NCBI GenBank assembly: GCA_900545705.1
Contig: URAK01000013.1
Span: 1 to 56,788 of the forward strand
DNA: 56,788 nucleotides
Source of the DNA: an uncultured Opitutales bacterium
Lineage (GTDB): Bacteria; Verrucomicrobiota; Verrucomicrobiia; Opitutales; Intestinicryptomonadaceae
Reading direction: 5' to 3'
Shown here: positions 49,942-56,788 of the stretch, one piece after another
How positions within the stretch are numbered: position 1 is the first letter of the stretch
Layout of the letters: each line of letters opens with the position of its first letter
Notes under the pieces: generated by a model
What the model was told of the DNA's origin: nothing
The model's database searches: none
What the model saw: only the letters and a program-made list of their open reading frames with translations
Made by a program: the position numbers and the translations under genes

Positions 49942-52206
49942 CTATTTGCGGGAACGCGGCAATATTCTGATTGTTGGGCGCGGAGGCGTTTTTGTTTCGG
50001 GCTCGAGCGTCTCGTCGTCCTCAAAGTCTGGGATAAAAGTCCTGCGCTCTTCAATGGGGGCGTTTTGCGCCGGCTCTTCAGCCTCGACTGTCATAGAGCG
50101 GCGTCCGCGGTTATACACCATTCTCGGCCCGGAAACTCGCGTGTTGTCCTCGCGGTCTATCACCACGGGATCTTCCGAAAGCACGACCATCTCGTCTTCG
50201 GGGAAAATCTCGGCCTTGCCGCATGTAGCCGCTTTTAGCCCGCTTGAAAGGTTTACGTTTCCGTATAGGTCTATCTTATTTATTGAGTGTCCGCCGCCCT
50301 TGCGCTTGCGTATGCCGACTTCAGCCTTTTCGCAAGAAACGTCCATATCCGTTCCGACTGCCTTTACGTCGCCCTCAAAAAAGTACCTGTCTGACGCTGT
50401 TCCGCCGACGAGCCATTGTTTATCGCTCGTTATGACAGTCGGCTTTGATTCAAGCTTGCTGTCGGCTCGAACCTCTTCAAGGCCTATTGCCTTTGTAGCA
50501 GGCAGATATATTGTCGGACGCTTCCCCGGATTGTCTGCCGCAGTAAGCAGCTCTACATACCTGTGTGCCGCGGCCTTTGAATTATCCGTCTTCCCGCTTT
50601 TTAATTTGGGATAAATCACCGCCGTCTCGGCCTCAGCGGAATATCCTTTCTGGCTGATTTTTACATTGTCGGAAGCTGTTATTTTCCTTACGGAATCCCC
50701 TCCCTTTTGGTCGCGCATCGCCAAAACTTGCATTTTTTGGCATGAGGCTTTTATGTCGTCGGAAGTTATATCGACATCGCGCTCAAAGTCGAAACTCATA
50801 TTTTTTTGATTTTTTACGAATTTTAGGCGCCTCGATTTTACCGTAGTCTCGGTTTGGGTTTTTAGTTTTTCATCGGCTGATATTCCCTCGCGCATTTTAA
50901 GAGTGACGTACGAATTTTTATCGGAGGGATTTGAAAACGCCAAACCCGTGCTTCTTTCCTTCAAGAACACAATTGTCTGCGCATAAAGCCTCATTCCGCG
51001 CTCATTGTCTAAAAGCGACGCATTGTCGGACAAGGCAACCTCCGACTTTGACGGAAGTATCTCCATATTGTCCGCCGTCGCAACCCCGTTTTCGTTCGAC
51101 AGCCTTATGTGCCCGCTCCCTTTTATGTACGCCACTTGCGGCTTGCCGCCGTCCTTTGAGGACGATTCCGCCGCGAGGTTGTCGCATGAAGCTTTGAAAG
51201 AGTCCGCCTCAACGTCAACATTTCCGGAAAAGTCAAAAAAGTTCTTTTCGCCCTCCGTGCGCATTTTTATAGAGTCGGCGGAAATTGTTATCTTTTCCCT
51301 TTTCCCGTCATCGCCCGTATTGAAAATCACGGCCGTTGCGCGGATTCCGCCTGCCGATTCCGCAGCAAGTGTCTTTTTGTTTTTATCGAGCGCTATCGAG
51401 CTGCCTGATATTTCCGCGCTGCTTGGAATGTCTTTTATATGGGGGCTGCCGCTCAAAAAGGCGGTAGATGCTCCGGGGTCTATCCTCGCCTCTTCTGCGC
51501 GGATATCCTTGTTTTCGTAGAGCATTTTAACATTTCCGGAAGCAAATATTTCGTCGAGGCCGGTTTCGGATTTTTTTTCTTTCGGGGCGTTTACGCGCAG
51601 CCGGTCGCATTCGAGCTTCATTTGCGAGTTTACAAGCTCAACGCCTTTGCGGACCTCAAACACATTGCTCTCCGACCCGTTTAGCATCGAGCCGTATTCA
51701 CCGGTAATCAAAGTCGCGTAATCCTTCGCGGCAGCGCCTTCCTTGCCGATGGGCTTTGCCCCGTCGCCCGACGGCGTTATGTTGACTTTTATCCCGTTAA
51801 AAACCTCGACAAATTTTTTCGCCGAATCCCACGTCCATTTCTTCCCGCCTATTTTAAATTCGGGGGCAACCACAAATATATCGGTGTCGCCGGATACGAA
51901 TTTTTTTACGGGGTTTACATTAGCCTCTGGGCTGGTTATGGTCGCTTTTAACTTTCCGTCCTTCTCCTCGAAGAGCATCAGTTTTAGGCCTTCAACGTCT
52001 ATTCGGGTGTCGCTTTTATAAGTGGCGGAGTTCCCGAATAAATCCCACTGTTTGGCGCCCGTATTCTCGTCGAAATTTGGCAATTCAAAATTTTTAACGG
52101 TTCCGGGCAACATAGTCGTCATTCTTTGAGCATGCGACTGCTGCGCGGAAAACGCGGCCGATGCAACAGCCGCGAACAGTAGCGCCTTTATAGTGCCAAA
52201 CGCCAT
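49942..52206 (-). CDS. Very long LptC/LptA-like OstA-repeat protein
   Basis: About 754 residues from the ATG at 52206, one base after the elbB stop; an ATG 15 bases earlier would overlap. A signal peptide or anchor lies at about 4-25. Residues about 30-150 resemble LptC (GAKQWDLFGNSATYKSDTRI; a DGKLKATITSPEANVNPVKK-like segment). They are followed by repeated OstA/LptA-type units, each with a pattern like LKCDRLRVNAP...IFASGNVKMLYENKDIRAEEARIDP. At least five such units can be read, down to INKIDLYGNVNLSSG near 680. The tail is acidic and Pro-rich. Lpt proteins bridge the periplasm for lipopolysaccharide transport. Separate LptA and LptC are each under 200 residues, so this looks like a fused, extended bridge. 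Confidence 0.8.
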   Translation of the reverse strand: MAFGTIKALLFAAVASAAFSAQQSHAQRMTTMLPGTVKNFELPNFDENTGAKQWDLFGNSATYKSDTRIDVEGLKLMLFEEKDGKLKATITSPEANVNPVKKFVSGDTDIFVVAPEFKIGGKKWTWDSAKKFVEVFNGIKVNITPSGDGAKPIGKEGAAAKDYATLITGEYGSMLNGSESNVFEVRKGVELVNSQMKLECDRLRVNAPKEKKSETGLDEIFASGNVKMLYENKDIRAEEARIDPGASTAFLSGSPHIKDIPSSAEISGSSIALDKNKKTLAAESAGGIRATAVIFNTGDDGKREKITISADSIKMRTEGEKNFFDFSGNVDVEADSFKASCDNLAAESSSKDGGKPQVAYIKGSGHIRLSNENGVATADNMEILPSKSEVALSDNASLLDNERGMRLYAQTIVFLKERSTGLAFSNPSDKNSYVTLKMREGISADEKLKTQTETTVKSRRLKFVKNQKNMSFDFERDVDITSDDIKASCQKMQVLAMRDQKGGDSVRKITASDNVKISQKGYSAEAETAVIYPKLKSGKTDNSKAAAHRYVELLTAADNPGKRPTIYLPATKAIGLEEVRADSKLESKPTVITSDKQWLVGGTASDRYFFEGDVKAVGTDMDVSCEKAEVGIRKRKGGGHSINKIDLYGNVNLSSGLKAATCGKAEIFPEDEMVVLSEDPVVIDREDNTRVSGPRMVYNRGRRSMTVEAEEPAQNAPIEERRTFIPDFEDDETLEPETKTPPRPTIRILPRSRK

Positions 52207-52207
52207 A

Positions 52208-52879
52208 TTATAGAGTCTCAAACATTCTTGAAATCATTGCGGAAACGCCCTTTTCAACCTCCGCAGCATCTTTTGCCAACATGTACGCGGGCGTTGAATA
52301 GACGTTTTTGGACTTGTCCTCCACGAACGAGTCCACCGCGCACGGAATATGCTTAGCTCCCGCGGCCTCAATGGCGGACGCCGTCTGTTTGTCGTTGCCG
52401 ATAGTAAGCATAACTCCGTCACCGATAGCCTTTGCGCCTATCACGGGAGAAATACACATAAACGCTATTTTTCCCCCTTTACCCATCATTTCAGAAATTG
52501 CTTTTTCCACCGACGGCTCAATCGTGCAATCTGCGCCGTCGTACGCGAATGTGCAAAGGTTTTTGGCCGCTCCGAAGCCCCCCGGGAAGAGCAGCATATC
52601 GAATTTGCCCGCGTCAAAGCGCGAAAGTGGCTCTATCTTTCCCCTCGCAATTCTCGCCGATTCGGAAAGCACGTTGCGCGGACCCTCGGAATCCGATCCG
52701 TCAAGATGGTTTATGCAGTCGCTTTGGCGAATATCCGGGGCAAAAAACGACACCTCTGCGCCGCCCTTTAAAAGGCAGAGAAGCGTTATCACAGCCTCGT
52801 GTATTTCAGTGCCGTCGAATACGCCGCATCCGGACAATACCACTGCGGCCTTGGGTTTTTTTTGAGCGCCAGTATTCAT
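52208..52879 (-). CDS. elbB: ElbB-type DJ-1/PfpI family protein
   Basis: 223 residues. It matches the isoprenoid-biosynthesis-associated glyoxalase ElbB: VVLSGCGVFDGTEIHEAV at the start, FPGGFGAAKNLCTFAYDG, and the nucleophile elbow Cys142 in FMCISPVIGAK. ElbB proteins are DJ-1-like with weak glyoxalase activity reported; the cellular role is uncertain. It sits between a metallo-hydrolase gene 31 bases upstream and the OstA-like gene one base downstream. Confidence 0.92.
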   Translation of the reverse strand: MNTGAQKKPKAAVVLSGCGVFDGTEIHEAVITLLCLLKGGAEVSFFAPDIRQSDCINHLDGSDSEGPRNVLSESARIARGKIEPLSRFDAGKFDMLLFPGGFGAAKNLCTFAYDGADCTIEPSVEKAISEMMGKGGKIAFMCISPVIGAKAIGDGVMLTIGNDKQTASAIEAAGAKHIPCAVDSFVEDKSKNVYSTPAYMLAKDAAEVEKGVSAMISRMFETL

Positions 52880-52910
52880 AATTTTTTATTATCTGTTGCG
52901 ATTTTAATGC

Positions 52911-53687
52911 TTATATTTCGACAGTCAAGCCGTCGTAGGCTATATGACAATTTTTGGGTAGAGAACGTTCGATTTTGCTATAGTCAATGTGGGAGGTAGT
53001 ATGTGTAAAAAACGCGAGCTTTGGCGAGAGCTTTTCCACGACCGCCAGCGCCTCGTCGAGAGTCATGTGCGAAGGGTGCGGTTTTAGCCTAAGGCAATCC
53101 ACAGCCAAAATGTCCGCGCCCGCGGCGAGCTCCTCCGCGCGCGGAGTGAGCGATTTGCAGTCGGTATAGTAGGCGAAACGCTTTCCGCCGCATTCAAAAA
53201 CCAAACCGAGCGTCTTTATACTCCCGTGGGGAAGCTCCGTCGAACTGATTTTAAGCCCGCCGCCCATATCGAGAATATCCGGCATTTCTTTTAGGCGAAA
53301 GCAAGGATAGCCGCGCTCGGTAGGCTTCTGGCCAAGCGCGTACGGAAACATTGCCCGCACGCGGGAAAGCCCGTATTCATTTGAGTATACGTCTATCGCG
53401 TTCCCCTCCGCCTTGTCGCAGAACCGCCGAAGATCGTCCATGCCGGCGATGTGGTCCGCATGCCCGTGCGTGAGAATAAAAGCGTCGGCGCGAGATATCG
53501 AATTTTTAAGGCACTGCAACCTAAACTCCGGCGCGGCGTCGACCTGTATCTCCTTGCCGGTAGCATAAACATGTATGCTTGAACGAGTCCGCCAGTTTTT
53601 GGGATTTGAGAGATCTATGCCGCTCGAATCATACCCTATTACGGGAACTCCTTGGGAAGTCCCCGTGCCCATAAAAACTATTTTCAT
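52911..53687 (-). CDS. Metallo-beta-lactamase-fold hydrolase, PhnP-like
   Basis: 258 residues, cytoplasmic. The metal-binding motif is THGHADHIAG (His74, His76, Asp78, His79), with further ligands expected in TELPHGS and AYYTDCK and the final His in FFTHTTSHIDY. The opening FMGTGTSQGVPVIGYDS is typical of the PhnP/YycJ-type phosphodiesterases that act on cyclic phosphates or similar. The substrate is unknown; no phosphonate genes are near. It starts 12 bases after the GH2 gene stops. Confidence 0.9.
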   Translation of the reverse strand: MKIVFMGTGTSQGVPVIGYDSSGIDLSNPKNWRTRSSIHVYATGKEIQVDAAPEFRLQCLKNSISRADAFILTHGHADHIAGMDDLRRFCDKAEGNAIDVYSNEYGLSRVRAMFPYALGQKPTERGYPCFRLKEMPDILDMGGGLKISSTELPHGSIKTLGLVFECGGKRFAYYTDCKSLTPRAEELAAGADILAVDCLRLKPHPSHMTLDEALAVVEKLSPKLAFFTHTTSHIDYSKIERSLPKNCHIAYDGLTVEI

Positions 53688-53699
53688 TTCTGTTAAAGC

Positions 53700-56144
53700 C
53701 TAAAATTCCGCCTTTCCGGAGGATATTTTTTTGTCGCCCCTTGCGCCAGAGAATGCGCTTATCGAGCCTTTCGCGTCGCCGTCGGCCTCCACAACCGCTA
53801 GAAGTTTCCCGGAAAACGCCCTCATGTAATTTGCCGAGAATGGCGTGAGGTCTGTCGGGTCGCCGTTGCAGAGGGCGCGCAGGCGGACATTGCCGTCGGT
53901 CGAGAAATATATTATATTGTCGGCGCGCGGGCACAAATTGCCGTCCTTGTCGACTACGCTCACCTCTACAAAGCAGAGTTCTTCGCCGCCAAATTTTTTT
54001 CTGTCGGCTTTTAGGACTATCCGCGCGGGCTCTCCCGCGGTCTTGACAGTTTTTTCAGCCGCCTTTTTGCCGTCGGCGCCGTATGCAACCACTTTTATCT
54101 CCCCCGGCTGGTAGACGACATCTTCCCATATCAGGCGGCTTTTGCCGAACTTTCCTGACGCCTTTTTTTCGCGGACTCCCATGCTCTTGCCGTTTACGAA
54201 CAGCTCAGCCTTCGGATAGTTAGTGTAGCAGTAAACGGGCGTTTTCTGACCGAGCCTATCCGGCCAAGTCCAGTGCGGAAGAACATGCAAAGTCTCCGCC
54301 TGCGGATTCCACCTCGCGCGGTACAGATAGTATCTGTCTTTCGGGAAGCCGCACAAATCGACTATCCCAAAATACGAGCTCTTTGCGATAAAATCGCCGT
54401 CGTACGGGAAAGGCTCCCCGAGATAGTCGAAGCCCGTCCAGACGAACTCGCCGAGTACAAACGGGTTTTCGTCCTGCCCCTTCCATTCGTCCTCAGGCAC
54501 TTGCGACCACGGCGCGCAGCACAGGTCGTAGGAGCTGACCTGGTAGTCGTACGACCACGGCTGTTTGCTCTCTTTCGTCGGAAAATGGTATACCCCGCGG
54601 CTGCTGACAGTCGACGCAGTCTCGCTTCCGTAAATTACGGCCGAAGGTTTTTTGTCGTAGCATTCTTTGTAGTAGAAGGGCTTGTAGTTGAAGCCGACGA
54701 GGTCGAGCTCATCGACGAAACCGTATTCAACCGCCTGCTTGTTGCGGTCGCAGCCAGCAGTCACCGGGCGGGTGGGATCCATCGCGCGCGCCATCTCAGC
54801 GAGGAATTTGGCAGTCTTTCTGCCTTCGGGAACGGTTTGCTCCGGAACTTCGTTGCCTATGCTCCACATAACAACGCACGGGTGGTTGCGGTCGCGGCGT
54901 ATCATTGCCTCCAAATCTTTTTTAGCCCACTTGTCGAAAAGCTTGTTGTATCCATTTTCGCACTTTGGCATTTTCCATTCGTCGAAAGCTTCTACTTGAA
55001 CGAGCATGCCAAGCTCGTCGCATATGTCCAGCAAGGCGGGCGACGGCGGATTGTGCGAAGTGCGTATGGCATTTGCGCCCATTTCCTTCAGTATCTCGAC
55101 CTGCCTGCGCGCCGCCGAGACATTGAAAGCCGCGCCAATCGGGCCCAAGTCGTGGTGCATGCAAACTCCCTTAAATATGGTCTTTTTGCCGTTTAATTTG
55201 AATCCGCCGTCGCGGTCGTAGGATATGGAGCGCACGCCAAACCTGCTAAAATATTCGTCTACCGGTTTGCCGTCGGCGAGAATCTGGGTTTTTGCAGTAT
55301 AGAGCTTTGGGGATTCTATATCCCAGAGGGACGGATTTTCTATTTCAAACTCTTGAACCGCCTTCCCCGAGCCGTTTTCAATGGCGATATCGGCTAATTT
55401 TTGCGCAACCTGCTTCCCGTCGGGAGATATGATTGACGTTTTTACGGATATTTTCTTCCCCGCGCCGGAATGGTCGGCAACGGAAGTCTCAATGCGGCAT
55501 ACAGCGGAATCCGCCGAAACCTTCGGGGTTGTTATATACGTTCCCCAGTTTTCCACATGAATCTGCGGCTTTACTGCAAGCCTGACGTCGCGGAAAAGCC
55601 CCGCGCCGGCATACCATCTCGAAGCAGAAGGCAGATTTTCGAGTCTCACTGCGAGCGTATTGGGAGTCCCGAACCTGAAATGCTTAGTCAAGTCGAGCTC
55701 GAAAGAGGCGTAGCCATACGGCCACTCGCCAACATATTCGCCGTTTAGCCAAACTTTCGCGCGGCTCATTGCGCCGTCGAACTGTATATAAACTCTTTTG
55801 CCTTCGTCGGACTTCGGGAGCTCGAGCGTTTTGCGATACCAGCCCACGCCTTCAAATGGGAGCGCGCCCGTGCGGCCCGTGCGCGTTCTTGCGCGCGTTT
55901 CGCCGTCTTGGACAACCTGTGTGAACTGCTTGTCGTAGTTCATATTGAAGTTTTGCCCTATGGCCCAATCGTGGGGGACTTTTACGGTTTCCCAAGTTGA
56001 CGCGTCAGTCGAAGGGATTTCCGCGTTTTTTGCTTCTCCGCGGTGGAAGAGCCAGCCGTCGTCGAGTTTTACGTCGGACTGCCTGTAAGCAAATAGCGAT
56101 GGGATTGTTGCGGCGCAAAGTATAGCTGCAATGGTCTTTTTCAT
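53700..56144 (-). CDS. Secreted GH2 beta-galactosidase-type enzyme
   Basis: 814 residues with a signal peptide (about 1-19). The GH2 order is a jelly-roll sugar-binding domain (about 25-195, with VPHDWAIGQNFN and VWLNGEYVGEWPYGY), an Ig-like domain (about 200-305), the catalytic barrel (about 310-600), then Ig-like domains at the C-terminus. Acid/base Glu432 is in WSIGNEVPEQ and the nucleophile Glu508 in VIYGSETAST. RTSHNPPSP is the usual substrate-binding block. The form is that of extracellular or periplasmic beta-galactosidases of glycan-degrading bacteria; the exact beta-linked substrate is not fixed. It heads a run of minus-strand genes ending at the OstA-like protein. Confidence 0.93.
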   Translation of the reverse strand: MKKTIAAILCAATIPSLFAYRQSDVKLDDGWLFHRGEAKNAEIPSTDASTWETVKVPHDWAIGQNFNMNYDKQFTQVVQDGETRARTRTGRTGALPFEGVGWYRKTLELPKSDEGKRVYIQFDGAMSRAKVWLNGEYVGEWPYGYASFELDLTKHFRFGTPNTLAVRLENLPSASRWYAGAGLFRDVRLAVKPQIHVENWGTYITTPKVSADSAVCRIETSVADHSGAGKKISVKTSIISPDGKQVAQKLADIAIENGSGKAVQEFEIENPSLWDIESPKLYTAKTQILADGKPVDEYFSRFGVRSISYDRDGGFKLNGKKTIFKGVCMHHDLGPIGAAFNVSAARRQVEILKEMGANAIRTSHNPPSPALLDICDELGMLVQVEAFDEWKMPKCENGYNKLFDKWAKKDLEAMIRRDRNHPCVVMWSIGNEVPEQTVPEGRKTAKFLAEMARAMDPTRPVTAGCDRNKQAVEYGFVDELDLVGFNYKPFYYKECYDKKPSAVIYGSETASTVSSRGVYHFPTKESKQPWSYDYQVSSYDLCCAPWSQVPEDEWKGQDENPFVLGEFVWTGFDYLGEPFPYDGDFIAKSSYFGIVDLCGFPKDRYYLYRARWNPQAETLHVLPHWTWPDRLGQKTPVYCYTNYPKAELFVNGKSMGVREKKASGKFGKSRLIWEDVVYQPGEIKVVAYGADGKKAAEKTVKTAGEPARIVLKADRKKFGGEELCFVEVSVVDKDGNLCPRADNIIYFSTDGNVRLRALCNGDPTDLTPFSANYMRAFSGKLLAVVEADGDAKGSISAFSGARGDKKISSGKAEF

Positions 56145-56733
56145 AAGGCTGTAATATTGCGGTTGAATAATTTGTTTTAATTACATTTTAAGAGGGGGCG
56201 CTTTACAAGCCTTTTTGTGTACACCCGTAAAAGGATTACAACTCTGCAGCAAAGCGTTAGCGCGGGAAAACCTGCTCGCCATTAAATATTGCGTAATTTT
56301 ATGGATAAGCACAACCTTTCAAAAGTTGAGATTGGTTCATTCTACAAGCAACTCGCAATCATATATGAATAACAGTCCTCAGAAACAGTAAAATGCTGTG
56401 TATTGAAACAAAAAAATAAAATCACCGCTCCTTTGTGTTTTATACAATTTACGCACATCAGCGCAAAATAAAAAAATATCAATCCCATAAAAATGTAAAG
56501 TGCATAGGGAAGCACTACACTCTCCATATAAAGTCTATGTTCCCAAACTTCTGGTATTTACTATACTTACTGGCAAAAAAATCCTTATCCATTTTAGTGT
56601 TCGATGTGCCGCGTTTATTATATTTACCGACAAATAATCTTCACAACATTTGCGCCCAATCTTCAATTTTACGCTTGTTCCAATGAACTTTCCGTGCCCG
56701 AAAATAATACAAATTCCCATTGGGGCACAAAAA
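56145..56733. other. Gene-free right-end stretch
   Basis: 589 bases before the terminal repeat. The first 60 bases should carry the GH2 promoter. From about 56280 the sequence is clearly AT-rich compared with the rest of the window, and all frames are short. It may be decayed sequence next to the repeated element. No feature can be supported. Confidence 0.45.
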
Positions 56734-56788
56734 CGTTCTACGTCAAAGATTGTGGAATGGTGGAAAAAAAAGAGGGCAAAGAGAACGA
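56734..56788. repeat. Right copy of the 55-bp terminal inverted repeat
   Basis: Exact reverse complement of bases 1-55. On the plus strand it holds GTGGAATGGTGG and a run of eight A, and an ATG-started Lys/Glu-rich frame leaves the window. See the left copy for interpretation. Confidence 0.95.

Noticed and set aside
56342..56720. Three short frames near the right end
   Set aside because: 61-83 codons, overlapping each other on both strands, hydrophobic by AT-richness only.
1..56788. Whole window as a transposon or linear plasmid with terminal inverted repeats
   Set aside because: The content is chromosomal housekeeping genes (carB, suf, gltA, trmB, tRNAs) with no transposase or replication gene; an assembly break at a repeat explains the ends better.

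Overview
The window looks like a contig from a Gram-negative bacterium of the Verrucomicrobia, probably Opitutae. The assignment is by inference from gene content: a Planctomycetes/Verrucomicrobia-restricted small protein heads the SUF operon; there are two PEP-CTERM surface proteins; there is a Tat-exported FAD oxidoreductase of the type abundant in polysaccharide-degrading Verrucomicrobia; secreted glycosidases and Sel1-repeat proteins are common; and there is an OstA/Lpt-type protein, which implies an outer membrane. Genes are dense on both strands, mostly in short operons that end in rho-independent hairpins. I see no phage, plasmid, IS transposase or CRISPR array.

Layout. 1-5000: tRNA-Tyr, a secreted LVIVD-repeat propeller, a large Sel1-repeat protein and a decayed Sel1 paralogue. 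5076-7086: gmd-fcl, making GDP-L-fucose. 7330-10090: a secreted protein built of perfect 51-bp repeats, a small HTH regulator with an AT-hook-like tail, and a large secreted protein of unknown function. 10224-16541 (minus): long NfeD protease, short NfeD, flotillin FloA, then a membrane protein translationally coupled to glgB. 16868-20616 (minus): Minf_1886-type protein-sufC-sufB-sufD, with carB upstream. 24114-29284 (minus): a GH30 glycosidase and two PEP-CTERM proteins. 29574-32664 (minus): a pullulanase-type GH13 enzyme and an FtsB-like division protein. 32896-37587 (plus): ruvC, a sugar nucleotidyltransferase, a secreted protein, glnB, gamma-carbonic anhydrase and trmB.

37588-38449 is a long gene-free stretch with degenerate repeats. 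A FliA-type sigma factor follows on the minus strand; it has a hairpin between its Shine-Dalgarno sequence and its start codon. Next come NamZ (GH171), a nitroreductase, the FAD oxidoreductase, and a csoR-P1B ATPase operon. A perfect 12-bp-arm palindrome lies just before csoR, and the ATPase carries a Cys/His-rich N-terminal tail. The window then has gltA, polyphosphate glucokinase, tRNA-Met, and a minus-strand run of GH2 galactosidase, metallo-beta-lactamase-fold hydrolase, ElbB and a very long LptC/LptA-like OstA protein.

Themes. Glycogen and glucose are handled by glgB, the GH13 debranching-type enzyme and ppgK. External glycans are attacked by GH30, GH2 and NamZ. The envelope is served by the flotillin/NfeD, Lpt-like, PEP-CTERM and FtsB-like proteins. 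The two ends of the window are an exact 55-bp inverted repeat, which looks like an assembly-graph break at a repeated sequence rather than a mobile element I can demonstrate. The best candidates for new biology are the ATPase with its metallothionein-like tail under CsoR, the triple PKSGGSRWQ motif in NfeD, the LptC-LptA-like fusion, and the 51-bp repeat protein.
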